From Thioalkalivibrio sp. K90mix (GTDB lineage: Bacteria > Pseudomonadota > Gammaproteobacteria > Ectothiorhodospirales > Ectothiorhodospiraceae): 64,000 nt of DNA. Shown piece after piece: positions 1 through 8,965 of the stretch; position 1 is the first letter of the stretch, and each line of letters begins with the position of its first letter. The stretch spans positions 489,501-553,500 of the forward strand of contig NC_013889.1 of NCBI RefSeq assembly GCF_000025545.1. The letters are read 5' to 3'. The position numbers and the translations under genes are program-made. Under the pieces are notes generated by a model, which worked only from the letters and a program-made list of their open reading frames with translations, was not told the DNA's origin and did not search any database.

Positions 1-177
1 GGGTAGTCGCAGGAGTTCCACTATCCCGGGCTGTACCCCGATCCGGTCGGCAGTGCCGTCCTGCGAGCCGTCGTCGACCACGATCACCCGGTCGACATGA
101 GGTTGCGTGGCCGCGACGACGGCGGCGATCGTGGGGGCCTCGTTATGGGCCGGTATCAGCGCGTGGACGACCGCCAT
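1..177 (-). CDS. Glycosyltransferase family 2, N-terminal fragment
   Basis: The gene is cut by the left window edge; only the first 59 codons are visible, starting with ATG at 177. The peptide opens MAVVHALIPAHNEAPTIAAV and continues with RVIVVDDGSQDGTAD, the P-A-H-N-E and V-D-D-G-S signatures of GT-A fold family 2 glycosyltransferases. The start lies 9 nt after the ketoreductase stop, so it is probably the next gene of the pigment operon. Aryl-polyene loci usually encode a glycosyltransferase thought to help attach the polyene to a lipid or sugar carrier. The acceptor cannot be judged from this fragment. Confidence 0.85.
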   Translation of the reverse strand, partial: MAVVHALIPAHNEAPTIAAVVAATQPHVDRVIVVDDGSQDGTADRIGVQPGIVELLRLP

Positions 178-186
178 CGGTTCGGG

Positions 187-909
187 TCAGGCCAGTGCGC
201 CATTGATGCCGATCACCTGGCCGGAGACATAGCCGGCCTGCTCGGAGGCCAGATACGCCACCAGCCCGGCGACCTCTTCGGGGCGTCCGGCGCGCTGCGC
301 GGGCACCATGCGCCTGATCGTCTCGGCATCGAAGCTCGACTCGCTCATCGCGGTCTCGATGATTCCCGGCGCGACCGCGTTGGCCGTGATGCCGCGCGAC
401 CCGACCTCCTGGGCCAGCGAGCGGATGGCCCCGTGCAGTCCGGACTTGGCCGCGGCGTAGTTGGCCTGGCCGCGGTTGCCGACCACGCCGGCCACCGAGG
501 AGATCGCAATCACGCGCCCCCAGCGGGTTGTAATCATGGGCAACAGCAGCGGCTGGGCGACGTTGTAGAACCCGTTGAGCGCGACATCGATCGGCCGGGC
601 CCATTGTTCCGGGCTCATGCCGGCCAGCGGCGCGTCATCGTGCACGCCTGCGTTGTGCACCAGGATCTGCACCGGCTGCGCAGCCGCAACGGGCTCCAGC
701 TGTGCCCGCGCGGCAGCGGCGTCGGTGATGTCGAAGACCAGGACATCCGCCTGCCCCCCCTCGGAGTGGATCTGTTCGGCCAGGTCCCAGGCGGGGCCCG
801 GGTTGCGGTGTGCATGCAGCAGGACCTCGCAGCCGCTATCGGCCAGCGCCCGCGCGATGGCCTGGCCGATGGCGCCGCTGGCGCCGGTGATCAGTGCGCG
901 ATGGCTCAT
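187..909 (-). CDS. 3-oxoacyl-ACP reductase (SDR), aryl-polyene type ketoreductase
   Basis: A 240-residue classical short-chain dehydrogenase. The NADPH-binding loop TGASGAIG is at residues 8-15, the NAG motif near 86-88, the catalytic serine at about 137-138 and YxxxK at Y151/K155. In a type II system it would reduce the beta-keto group formed at each polyene extension step. Its ATG overlaps the upstream dehydratase stop by four bases (906-909), indicating translational coupling. It corresponds to the FabG-like ketoreductase (ApeQ-type) of aryl-polyene clusters. A housekeeping fatty-acid FabG is less likely because of the cluster context. Confidence 0.88.
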   Translation of the reverse strand: MSHRALITGASGAIGQAIARALADSGCEVLLHAHRNPGPAWDLAEQIHSEGGQADVLVFDITDAAAARAQLEPVAAAQPVQILVHNAGVHDDAPLAGMSPEQWARPIDVALNGFYNVAQPLLLPMITTRWGRVIAISSVAGVVGNRGQANYAAAKSGLHGAIRSLAQEVGSRGITANAVAPGIIETAMSESSFDAETIRRMVPAQRAGRPEEVAGLVAYLASEQAGYVSGQVIGINGALA

Positions 910-1361
910 GTCGGATCATCCTCGGTTTGCAGGATCACGGTCGCGCGCGCGGACAGGACGGGCTCACCCTCGGCCGATACCTCGAGATCATAGATGGAGC
1001 TGTTGCGATCTGACATCACGCTGCGGGCCGTGATGTCGAGGTCCGCGTTCAGGTCGTCCAGCTCCGTCCGGTGCACGCGCAGGTTGCGGACCGCGGCCAG
1101 GAAACCGGCCCTGGGTGGTCCGGCGTCGGCCAGCAGGGCGCCATGCACGGCCATCGCCTGGGCGCCGTACTCCAGCGCCGACAGGGCCGGGAGCCCGGTG
1201 GTGTTGCGCAAGGGGTTATCAGGGGCGCGGTGGCTGATGGCGCGGCAACGGATCGCCTGTTCGTCCCATTCGACCACCGCCTCCAGCAGGCACATTGCGC
1301 CTGCATGCGGCAGCAGGCGGCAGATCGCCTCGTGGTTCAGTTGGGGGCTGGCGGCCTTCAT
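906..1361 (-). CDS. 3-hydroxyacyl-ACP dehydratase, ApeP-like hotdog protein
   Basis: A 151-residue hotdog-fold protein. The N-terminal LPHAGAMCLLEAV stretch (residues 17-29) matches the LPH-x-G-x-M-x-L-L signature of the FabZ-like dehydratases in aryl-polyene and xanthomonadin loci. The ALEYGAQAMAVHGAL helix is also typical. It would dehydrate the beta-hydroxyacyl-ACP to the trans-enoyl form, leaving the double bond in place so that conjugation builds up. It is 51 nt downstream of the chain-length factor gene and overlaps the ketoreductase start. This operon encodes a second, FabA/FabZ-like dehydratase at 7295-7621. Confidence 0.82.
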   Translation of the reverse strand: MKAASPQLNHEAICRLLPHAGAMCLLEAVVEWDEQAIRCRAISHRAPDNPLRNTTGLPALSALEYGAQAMAVHGALLADAGPPRAGFLAAVRNLRVHRTELDDLNADLDITARSVMSDRNSSIYDLEVSAEGEPVLSARATVILQTEDDPT

Positions 1362-1412
1362 GTGTGGGATCGTCCTGATCCGTCGCAGAGAGTGAGGCGA
1401 ACCGCGGAAAGA

Positions 1413-2189
1413 TCAGGGCGTGACGCGGATCTCCAGCGATCGCCCCAGCGGCGCGGCAAGCGTAACATGACCGCCTTCGCCGCGCGCGAGGACCTCCAGC
1501 AGGGGCAGGGCACGGGCTGCGGGGTTGGTGCCGCGCAGGGCCTCCAGCGAATCCTGGCGGCAGGGGGTTGGATCGCCTCCTTCGCCCAAGGCCAGTTCGA
1601 GGGTGGGCCGCCCGGCAACGGCGGGGCCCAGGCGCAGGCCGACGGCGAACGGCTCGGTGATGGGCCGTACACGCCGGAACGTGGCCATGGAAGCGACGTC
1701 GTAAGCAGCCAGCAGGACTTCGCCACCGTCAGCCTGCAGTAGCGTGGCGGCCTCCAGCAGTCCTGCCGCCAGCGTCGCATCGAAACCGGAGATGGCCGTT
1801 GCCGGGGCTGGATTTCCCGTCGCGATCGACCAGTTGCCGGCCGGTGCGTTGTGTACCGAATTGTGGAACTGCACCGGCGAGACCATGGGCTCCGCCTGTG
1901 TCAGCGCCTCGCAGATGCGGTCGATGATGTCCATGTCCCCGGAGGACGAGGCGAACACCGAGCGCAGCTGGCTGCGGTCGCAGTCGGCTGTGGCCTCCTC
2001 TGCGGCCTTCAGCGCCAGGCGAATCGTGTCCGTCGTGCGGCGGCGCTCGTTGGCCGGCAGCAGGGTGGTCGGCGGGATGGTCACCGGCGCCCGCTCATAG
2101 GGCTCCTGTCCGGCGAGGACGGGGCGCGCCGAGGCGAAATCGGCCAGGCCCGGGCCCAGCAGGCCAACGCCCGCAATACCAACCTTCAT
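1413..2189 (-). CDS. Beta-ketoacyl synthase chain-length-factor homologue
   Basis: A 258-residue protein of the short ketoacyl-synthase-like family (Ketoacyl-synt_2 type). It keeps thiolase-fold landmarks such as FASSSGDMD and VQFHNSVHNAPAGNWSIATG. Where a ketosynthase nucleophile would stand it reads ATAISGFDAT with no cysteine, and it lacks the C-terminal histidines. This is the usual state of a chain-length factor, which pairs with an active ketosynthase to set polyene length. Its start overlaps the KS stop by four bases (2186-2189), supporting a KS-CLF heterodimer as in ApeO/ApeC. Confidence 0.82.
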   Translation of the reverse strand: MKVGIAGVGLLGPGLADFASARPVLAGQEPYERAPVTIPPTTLLPANERRRTTDTIRLALKAAEEATADCDRSQLRSVFASSSGDMDIIDRICEALTQAEPMVSPVQFHNSVHNAPAGNWSIATGNPAPATAISGFDATLAAGLLEAATLLQADGGEVLLAAYDVASMATFRRVRPITEPFAVGLRLGPAVAGRPTLELALGEGGDPTPCRQDSLEALRGTNPAARALPLLEVLARGEGGHVTLAAPLGRSLEIRVTP

Positions 2190-3370
2190 GCGGCCTCCAG
2201 CAGCAGGCTGCAGTTGTTGCCGCCGAAGCCGAAGGCATTTACGAGTACATGGCGGATCTCGCGTTCCTCGGCGACCCCTCGGGCGTCCAGTTCAAGCTCG
2301 GGGTCCGGATGGTCCAGTCCTGCCGTGGCGGGTACGAAGCCCCGCTCCAGGCTGGCCAGTGCCTGCGCGACCCCGACGGCCCCGGCCGCCCCGAGGGTGT
2401 GGCCGGTCAGGCCCTTGGTGCCGGTGGCGCGGCTGTCTGCACCAAACAGGCGCGCCAGGGCGCGTGCCTCGGAGCGGTCGTTGGCCGGGGTCGCGGTGGC
2501 ATGCATGAGCACATAGTCGATGGCCCCGGCGGACCGCTGTGCCCGCGTGAGGGCCTGCTCCATGGCGCTCGCGGCGCCGAGTCCCTCCGGATGCGGGGCC
2601 GACATGTGGTGGGCATCGCTGGATTCGCCGTGGCCGATCAGCCGGGGACCGGCCGCACCGCTGTCGGGCCTCTCCAGCAGGAAGAAACCGGCGGCCTCGC
2701 CGATGGAGATGCCGGCGCGCTCGGCATGCAGCGGGCGGCAGGGTTCCGGTGCCACGAGTTGCAGCGCATTGAAGCCGTGCAGGGTCATCCCGCAGAGGCT
2801 GTCCACACCGCCGACCACCGCCGCATCGCAGAGCCCCGCCGCAATAAAGCGTTCGGCATCGGCAAAGACCTTGGCGCTGGACGAGCACGCCGTGGAGACC
2901 ACCATCGCCGGGCCCCGCAGGCCGAGCCGGGTACTGACGAAATCGGCCAGCGAGAACATGTTCTGGGTGTGCTGGTAGTCGTAGTCCGGTGGCAGGTCCC
3001 CGGTAGCCGGTTCGCGGCGGCGGTAGGCCTGCTCCGTTGCGGCGATCCCCGAGGTGCTGGTGCCCATCAGGACTGCGATACGTCCGGCACCGTAACGTTC
3101 GCGCGCGGTCTCGACGGCCTCGATGAAGCCATCCTGGCGCAGCCCCAGCTCGGCCAACTGGTGGTTGCGGCACTGGAACGTGGCCAGGTGATCCGTCAGC
3201 ACGATCTCCTCCACACCCGTCACACGCCCGATGTGGGTGTCCAGCTGCACGGAGTCCAGGTCGCAGGCGCGCAGCCCGCTATGCGCTTTGTGCAGGGCGT
3301 CGGCATTGGCCTGGCGGCCGGTTCCGGTGGCGGAGGTCAGGGTGTGGGCGGAGATGACCAGTGGATTCAT
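2186..3370 (-). CDS. Beta-ketoacyl-ACP synthase (KAS II-like) of the pigment operon
   Basis: A 394-residue ketosynthase. The nucleophile is C162 in VSTACSSSAK, and the catalytic histidines are H290 in MHATATPAND and H324 in GLTGHTLGAAG. The glycine-rich GFGGNN loop sits near residue 381. The usual H-G-T-G-T motif reads HATAT here. It would condense malonyl-ACP with the growing aryl polyene. It sits 39 nt after the MMPL gene and is coupled to the chain-length factor. No aromatic ammonia-lyase or hydroxybenzoate synthase is visible in the window, so the starter unit is unknown. Confidence 0.9.
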   Translation of the reverse strand: MNPLVISAHTLTSATGTGRQANADALHKAHSGLRACDLDSVQLDTHIGRVTGVEEIVLTDHLATFQCRNHQLAELGLRQDGFIEAVETARERYGAGRIAVLMGTSTSGIAATEQAYRRREPATGDLPPDYDYQHTQNMFSLADFVSTRLGLRGPAMVVSTACSSSAKVFADAERFIAAGLCDAAVVGGVDSLCGMTLHGFNALQLVAPEPCRPLHAERAGISIGEAAGFFLLERPDSGAAGPRLIGHGESSDAHHMSAPHPEGLGAASAMEQALTRAQRSAGAIDYVLMHATATPANDRSEARALARLFGADSRATGTKGLTGHTLGAAGAVGVAQALASLERGFVPATAGLDHPDPELELDARGVAEEREIRHVLVNAFGFGGNNCSLLLEAA

Positions 3371-3409
3371 TCGGCGGGCTGCGGTTGGCGGGACTTGTAG
3401 CGGCTGGGC

Positions 3410-5797
3410 TCAGTGATTTGCGGGTACTGTACGTCGCGACTGGGGGGGCTGCGCCAGAAGCGCGGCTGCGAGAAAGGAAAATACCACGCCCAGCACTACC
3501 GTGAGCCCCATGGCCCGCAGCACCGGCAGACTGGAAAGGGCCAGCAGGCCAAACACGGCCACGGTGGACAACGCGCAGATGCTGACCGAAGTGGCCGTGT
3601 CCTGCCGCGCCTGCAGGTCTCTCAGCGGACGACTGAAAAACACCGCGTAGTCCAGACACAGTCCGACGATCAGCAGCAGCGCAATCAGATGGAAAAGCGA
3701 CAGGGAAACCCCGAGCAGGATCAGCGCAGCCACGGTCAGGACCAGCCCGCTCCCTACCGCGGTCAGGATGCGCAGGCTGCGCCCGGGCGCGCGCGTGACC
3801 AGCAGCAGTAACAGGGCGACGGCCACCACGCCGAGGGCCAGCCGCTCCAGCGCCTGATCGCGGAATCCGCTGACCAGGTCCTCCGAGGCGCGCAGAAAAT
3901 CCACGTGCTGCACGCCCACATCGGCCAGGCCGGGCAGGTCTGCCAGCGGTTCCCGCTGCAGCCATTGTCTCACCGCGGTTGCATCCTCCACGCCGCTGAG
4001 CCGCACCCAGGCCAGCCAGTCGCCGCGGTCCACGTCCGGCATCAGCAGAGTCCCTGTCGTCTGGCGCAGCGGTCCTTCCGGAAGCGTCTCCGGTGTGAGC
4101 GGCTCCAGGTCGCGGGTCCGGGCCACATCCTCCAGAAAGGGCTCGAAGGCATCCGCGCGGAAACCCAGCCCGTCGACCGCGGTGTCCAGTCGCGCGCGCA
4201 GGGTGTCCGCGGCGGGCAGGGCCTCCTGGCGTATGCGCTGCAAGGTCTGGCTCGGCAGGACCTGGGCCGCATGGTCGTAGTCCGTCAGCGTCCCCTGGTC
4301 GCGCAGATCTTCAAGGCCCGGGTTCAGCGCTTCGATGGCCTGTAGCGCCCGCTCGGGGTCCGGAGCGGTAATCAGCAGGGCATGGCGGATATCTGGCAGT
4401 CCCAGGGCGTGGCGCAGTTCGCGGTCGCGGTCGATGTGCTCCTGCGGGACCGGGTGCAGGGCGCCCAGGTTGCCCTCCCAGGGGAACGGGTCGGTGCTGG
4501 CGATAACCACCAGCGCCCCCAGCACGGAGGCGGCCAGGATCCAGCGCGCCGCCACCGGAGGCTGCGTCAGAGCGGCCGGTACCGGGAGGCGGGCCGGTGG
4601 TACCCCGTCACGCTGCAACGCCTGTGGCATCAGGCGAGGCAGTACCCAGCGCGTGGTGATCGCGGCCACGCCAACTCCGGTCAGCACGAACAGCCCGAGC
4701 TGGGCCATGCCGGAAAACCCCGTGATCGCCATTAGCGCGTAGACCAGTACCGTGCTCCCGGCGCCCAGGCCAATCGCCGGCCACAGCTCGCGTGCCACGC
4801 CGCGCATCCCGTCACGCGGGGGCGGCCGGCTGTGCGCGAACAGGTGCAATGGGTAGTCGAGCGCGATGCCCAGCACGGTAATGCCGAACGCCAGTGCGAT
4901 CCCGTGCAGGTGACCGAATACCATTGTCACCACCGCGGCGCCGGACAGAATGCCGGTCGCCAGTGGAACGGCCGCGAGCCAGACGGGGTGGGGGTGGCGG
5001 AACACGACCAGCAGGAGTGTGGCCAGGGCCAGGCTGGCGGCCAGGCTGAAGGCGGTGATCTCGCCCCGGATGCGCCCGCGCGCTTCGACCGCAATCACGG
5101 CGGGCCCCGCGACGAGCAGACCCAGGTCGTCCGCGTACTCGGCGAAGGCCTCGTCCAGCGCCTTCAGGAGCGCTTCCTGACCGTCCAGATCCATGCCTTC
5201 AGCCGCGCTGTGCAAGACCAGCAGGGCCCGCTCGCGCTCGGGGTCGACCCAGACGCCATGGCGGTCGCGTTCGCCCCCGCCACCAGCCTGTCCCAACTGT
5301 TCGAGCACCACCAGTGATTCGCCCGTGGGGTCGCGGCCGATCAGTTCCCGGGGCATCAGCGGGGCGGCACTACCGAGGTCCTCCCGACGTTCCTCGAGCT
5401 GGTCGCGCAGGGTGTCGACAGAGAAGCGCTCCGGGGTAACCTCGGGGCTCAGGAGATAGCGGTGCTCAAGCAGGAAATCCAGGGCGGGGTCATCCGGGTC
5501 GAGACGCCCGTTACGGATCTCCGCGACCGCGGGGTGGTCGCGCAGCGCCTGGACCAGATGGTCGCTGGCATCCGCGCGTGCCTGGCTGTTCCCGCCCTCG
5601 AGGCCCAGCAGCAGGATCTGTCCGGCCGGGCCGCCCCCGGGGTCCAGCGCCACCCCGGTCTCGGTGACCGGCTCCGGGGTGAAGCCCTGAAGGTCAGTGA
5701 CCAGTTCGCCCCGCCACAGCAGGATGCTGGCTGCCACCAGCAGCCCGATCAGCCAGAGCGCCGGTCCCGGTGACAGGGGGAAGCGATTCGGCACCAA
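3410..5797 (-). CDS. MMPL/RND-family exporter of the aryl-polyene operon
   Basis: A 795-residue inner-membrane protein with RND/MMPL architecture: one N-terminal transmembrane segment (about 13-30), a large periplasmic loop, a block of about five helices, a second periplasmic loop and a final helix block ending near the C terminus. The start is TTG at 5797 or GTG at 5794, directly behind the LolA-like stop with no gap. Aryl-polyene loci carry such an MMPL protein next to a LolA-like carrier. The pair is thought to move the finished lipid-linked pigment towards the outer membrane. Substrate is inferred only from context. Confidence 0.85.
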   Translation of the reverse strand: MVPNRFPLSPGPALWLIGLLVAASILLWRGELVTDLQGFTPEPVTETGVALDPGGGPAGQILLLGLEGGNSQARADASDHLVQALRDHPAVAEIRNGRLDPDDPALDFLLEHRYLLSPEVTPERFSVDTLRDQLEERREDLGSAAPLMPRELIGRDPTGESLVVLEQLGQAGGGGERDRHGVWVDPERERALLVLHSAAEGMDLDGQEALLKALDEAFAEYADDLGLLVAGPAVIAVEARGRIRGEITAFSLAASLALATLLLVVFRHPHPVWLAAVPLATGILSGAAVVTMVFGHLHGIALAFGITVLGIALDYPLHLFAHSRPPPRDGMRGVARELWPAIGLGAGSTVLVYALMAITGFSGMAQLGLFVLTGVGVAAITTRWVLPRLMPQALQRDGVPPARLPVPAALTQPPVAARWILAASVLGALVVIASTDPFPWEGNLGALHPVPQEHIDRDRELRHALGLPDIRHALLITAPDPERALQAIEALNPGLEDLRDQGTLTDYDHAAQVLPSQTLQRIRQEALPAADTLRARLDTAVDGLGFRADAFEPFLEDVARTRDLEPLTPETLPEGPLRQTTGTLLMPDVDRGDWLAWVRLSGVEDATAVRQWLQREPLADLPGLADVGVQHVDFLRASEDLVSGFRDQALERLALGVVAVALLLLLVTRAPGRSLRILTAVGSGLVLTVAALILLGVSLSLFHLIALLLIVGLCLDYAVFFSRPLRDLQARQDTATSVSICALSTVAVFGLLALSSLPVLRAMGLTVVLGVVFSFLAAALLAQPPQSRRTVPANH

Positions 5798-6415
5798 TCA
5801 GTCGCCGTCTTGCGGATCGAGCTGCATGCGGCTGTGGCGACCTCCGGACTCCTCGGTATCCAGCCGCAGGAGGGCACCGCCCTCGCCCTGGAGCTCAAGT
5901 CCGAGGATCATGCGACGAAGGGCGCGGTCACGCGGGGCGAGTTCCAGCTTCCAGGCCTCCAGGTCGCCTTCGGTGTCGACTTCGAAGTGTTCTTCCAGTC
6001 CCTCGCGTTCCCCCTTGGCAAGGGAGCGGAACAAGGCGGCAAACGCGGCCAGGCCCGGCTGCTCGTCCAGGTCCACCTCGCGGCTGGAGCCTCGGCGTTC
6101 CACGATCACCTGGCGTCCCTCGATACGCACGCGTTCGCCGCCGTCGCCATCCATACGGCGCTCCAGGATGTCTGGCGGCTCGAACACCAGCGTGCCGGTC
6201 CGAGTCTCGGGGAATTCGAGCAGGGGGTCCTGGCGGGTTTCGCGAAAGTCGATACGTGATGGCGGATTGTCGGCCAGTGCTTCCAGGATCTGGTCCAGTG
6301 TGTCGCCGGAGGTCTCCGCCTTGGCAAATAGCGGGCAGGCCAGCAGGAGTACCGCCAGGGCCAGCGCCCGGACCCCGAGCAGTTGCCGGCAGCAAGGCTT
6401 AGCGGGACGAGTCAT
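5798..6415 (-). CDS. LolA-like outer-membrane lipoprotein carrier protein
   Basis: A 205-residue exported protein. ATG at 6415 was chosen because it is followed by a basic stretch and the hydrophobic signal LLGVRALALAVLLLACPLF ending AKA. The mature part is a beta-rich LolA-like domain (FRETRQDPLLEFPETRTGTL, then WKLELAPRDRALRRMI). It overlaps the acyltransferase stop by 17 nt and abuts the MMPL start. This protein family is a constant member of aryl-polyene clusters and probably shuttles the pigment conjugate across the periplasm. An upstream ATG at 6427 is an alternative start. Confidence 0.8.
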   Translation of the reverse strand: MTRPAKPCCRQLLGVRALALAVLLLACPLFAKAETSGDTLDQILEALADNPPSRIDFRETRQDPLLEFPETRTGTLVFEPPDILERRMDGDGGERVRIEGRQVIVERRGSSREVDLDEQPGLAAFAALFRSLAKGEREGLEEHFEVDTEGDLEAWKLELAPRDRALRRMILGLELQGEGGALLRLDTEESGGRHSRMQLDPQDGD

Positions 6416-7298
6416 TCCAGAAATCATAGAAGTTGAACCAGTTGTACGGGGCCTCGCGCACGCGCGTCTCGAGGCGATCGGCGTAGCGTTGCACCCATTC
6501 GGCCAGGGCCTCTTCGCGTCGGCCGCGGGGGGCCTCGATGACGTCGGCAAAGCGCTCAAAGACGATATCGTAGCGATTGCCGCCGCGATAGAGGCCGAAG
6601 CACAGAATGACCGGGACCTTGAGCACTGCGGCCAGCAGCAACGGGCCCTGGGGAAAAAAGGCCCGGCCCCCGAGGAAACGGCATTCCACCATCTTGTCAC
6701 TTTCGGCCACGCGATCGGCCAGGGTGGCCACAATCCCCCCCTGTTCCAGACAGTCGCGCGCGTGCAGCAGGGTCTCGGTGTCGCCCAGGGGAATGACCGA
6801 CGCGGCGACCTCGGGGTTGAGCGCCTCCAGCAACTGGGTGATGCGCTGGTTGTGATTGCGGTACATCAGCACGCGAACGGGAAAGTCGTTTTTTCCGACC
6901 GCGAGTACCCGCAGGGCCTCGAAGCTGCCCAGGTGTGCCCCGAGCAGCAGGGCCCCGTGGCCGCTTTCGACGTGCTCAAGGAAGATCTCGCGATTGTGAA
7001 CATGAAGATCCAGGCACGCGTCTTTGCCGGACAGCAGGAAGACGCGGTCCAGGATCACGGCTGCGAAGCTGTGGAAGTGCCGGGCAATCTCGCGCAGGCG
7101 CGGCTCGCGTCCGAGCACGCGGCGCAGGTAGTCCCGGCTGTAACCCCGGGATTTCGGGGCAAACAGAAGAAAGTAGGCGGTTATCGGGTAGAGCAGTGTG
7201 CGACCGGCCGGCCGCCCGAGATGCAAGGCAACCCACAGGATGATGCGCAGCGCCAGGGGGGACCCTCGCTCCCCCTGGCTGAACCACCCCCGGCTCAC
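6399..7298 (-). CDS. LpxL-type lysophospholipid/lipid A acyltransferase family protein
   Basis: A 299-residue acyltransferase of the LpxL/LpxM (HtrB/MsbB) superfamily. The HX4D/E catalytic motif appears as GAHLGSFEALR, and the C-terminal region YNWFNFYDFWND is characteristic. A GTG start overlaps the dehydratase stop (GTGA at 7295-7298). In this operon it is the obvious candidate to transfer the aryl-polyene acyl chain from ACP to a glycolipid acceptor at the inner membrane. The glycosyltransferase is encoded by a separate gene at the operon's far end. Confidence 0.83.
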   Translation of the reverse strand: MSRGWFSQGERGSPLALRIILWVALHLGRPAGRTLLYPITAYFLLFAPKSRGYSRDYLRRVLGREPRLREIARHFHSFAAVILDRVFLLSGKDACLDLHVHNREIFLEHVESGHGALLLGAHLGSFEALRVLAVGKNDFPVRVLMYRNHNQRITQLLEALNPEVAASVIPLGDTETLLHARDCLEQGGIVATLADRVAESDKMVECRFLGGRAFFPQGPLLLAAVLKVPVILCFGLYRGGNRYDIVFERFADVIEAPRGRREEALAEWVQRYADRLETRVREAPYNWFNFYDFWNDSSR

Positions 7299-7621
7299 GC
7301 CGTTTGTCCGGCGTCGTGCAGCTTCAGTTGTCCGCTACACAGGGGTTCGGATGTCTCCGCACCGTCGCGGATAACGCGGAATGCGCGCAGGCCGCTGGTA
7401 CCAGGGGGATCAATCTCCACCCGGAAATCGACCTCCGGAAGCAACGGCGCCAGAAATTTCGCCCGTGGCAGGGCGGCCACCGGCCCCAGGCCGCTTGCGC
7501 GCGCGACGGCGTCCACCGTGTCCAGGATGACCACGCCCGGTACGACCGGCTGACCGGGGAAATGCCCGGGCAGTGAGGGGTGGTTGGCCGGGATGCGGCG
7601 TGTGGCAATGATTGGTGCCAT
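7295..7621 (-). CDS. FabA/FabZ-like hotdog dehydratase, ApeI-like
   Basis: A 108-residue single hotdog domain. The segment NHPSLPGHFPGQPVVPGV (residues 14-31) carries the HFPG..VVPGV active-site histidine region of FabA/FabZ dehydratases. It is small for FabZ but matches the ApeI class of aryl-polyene loci, which works with the ApeP-like dehydratase on polyene intermediates. The start lies 3 nt after the ligase stop and the end overlaps the acyltransferase, so it is tightly coupled in the operon. Confidence 0.8.
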   Translation of the reverse strand: MAPIIATRRIPANHPSLPGHFPGQPVVPGVVILDTVDAVARASGLGPVAALPRAKFLAPLLPEVDFRVEIDPPGTSGLRAFRVIRDGAETSEPLCSGQLKLHDAGQTA

Positions 7622-7624
7622 TGC

Positions 7625-8965
7625 TCAGGCGCACTGCCCGTGCTGGTCCAGCAAGTCCAGCAGGACCTGGCGCGGGAGTTTGCCCGTCGCGCTGCGGGGG
7701 AGGGCTTCCACCATCACCAGGGGACGCGGAAGGAACAGCGGGTCCGTGGTTTCGGCCAGGGCCGCCAGAATCTCGGCCTCGGAGCGCTCCGGGGCGACCA
7801 CGATCGCAGCCAAACGCGCGGTCCCGCTGTCCTGTCCGGAATCGGGCGGGATGAACACGCCGTCCTCTACGCCGGGAATGGCGTTCAGGCGCCGGTTCAG
7901 CTCGGCCAGTGAGGCTCGTTTGCCGGCGATATTGAGCTGATCCGCCAGGCGTCCGCGCATGCGGAAGCGCTGGGCATCTTCCCACTCGATGCGGTCGGGC
8001 AGGGGGACTGGTGCCGGGTGCTGGGGTCCCTGTACCGCCACCCGGTCGCTGCCCTGGGCCGTCAGCGCAATCCCGTCATAGACCGTCCACAGAGGCTCCC
8101 GGGCCGTCTCGCGGCTGGCAATGGCCCCGGCCTCGGTGCAGCCGTAGATCTCGCGGACGGTCGCGCCAAACAGTGTTTCCGCGGCCTGTGCCCGGTCTTG
8201 TTCCAGTGGGGCAGTGGCGCTGAGGATGCGCGCCGCCCTGGGCCAGATCAGGCCCGCCCGCAGGCAGGCGTCCAGGTGAAATGGGGTAGTGACCAGGTTC
8301 GCCGGGGCATGCTCGGCCATGGCCTGGCGGATATCGTCCGGGAAGAACGGGCGTTCGGCCAGCAGTGTGCAGGGGCCGAGCAGGGCATACAGCACCGTGG
8401 ATTCCAGGCCGTACATGTGCTGCGCGGGGACCGTCCCCACCAGTGTTCCTCCGTCGGTATCCAGCCCGAAGCGGCGCAGGGCCTGTGCGGTCACGACATG
8501 AAGGCTGTTCCAGCTCCTGCTGTGAGCGGTGGGCTGTCCGGTGCTGCCCGAGGTATAGGCGTGTACCGCCATCTGATCCGACGGGATCTCCGGGGTCGCG
8601 CCCGCATTGTGGGCGTGCTCTGTCCCGTCCACGGTGACCGGGATGACGGGGAGGGTGATACTGAGGTCCCGCTCGTCCACCAGGGCGTGCGCGCCCGGAT
8701 GACGTTCGGCGATCTCGCTCAGGGTGGTGCGGGCACGGTTCGGGGGAAGGATGCTGGCACCGCCGCGTAGCAGGATCGCGGCAAACGCGACCGCAAAGCG
8801 ATAGCGATCCTCGCAAAGGTTGAAGTGGGCTCCGCCGGCCGGGATTCGTCGGGCGAGGGTGCGGACATCCGCCAGAAATGCAGCCCGCGAGACACGGCGG
8901 CCCGCCACCCAGGCCAGTGGCGTTGGGTGGTCGGCAATCAACGCTAGTGTGTTCGAGTCCCTCAT
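7625..8965 (-). CDS. AMP-dependent acyl/aryl-ACP ligase (adenylation enzyme), ApeH-like
   Basis: A 446-residue ANL-superfamily enzyme. The phosphate loop reads YTSGSTGQPTAHS, followed by a YGCTEAGAIASRE core and a C-terminal half ending in PRSATGKLPRQVL with the catalytic lysine. The protein is shorter than typical acyl-CoA ligases (about 500-550 residues), as for the aryl-polyene adenylation enzymes that load an aromatic acid onto ACP. ATGA overlap with the preceding membrane-protein gene. The aromatic starter is not determinable here; 4-hydroxybenzoate or a cinnamate-type acid are possibilities. Confidence 0.85.
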   Translation of the reverse strand: MRDSNTLALIADHPTPLAWVAGRRVSRAAFLADVRTLARRIPAGGAHFNLCEDRYRFAVAFAAILLRGGASILPPNRARTTLSEIAERHPGAHALVDERDLSITLPVIPVTVDGTEHAHNAGATPEIPSDQMAVHAYTSGSTGQPTAHSRSWNSLHVVTAQALRRFGLDTDGGTLVGTVPAQHMYGLESTVLYALLGPCTLLAERPFFPDDIRQAMAEHAPANLVTTPFHLDACLRAGLIWPRAARILSATAPLEQDRAQAAETLFGATVREIYGCTEAGAIASRETAREPLWTVYDGIALTAQGSDRVAVQGPQHPAPVPLPDRIEWEDAQRFRMRGRLADQLNIAGKRASLAELNRRLNAIPGVEDGVFIPPDSGQDSGTARLAAIVVAPERSEAEILAALAETTDPLFLPRPLVMVEALPRSATGKLPRQVLLDLLDQHGQCA

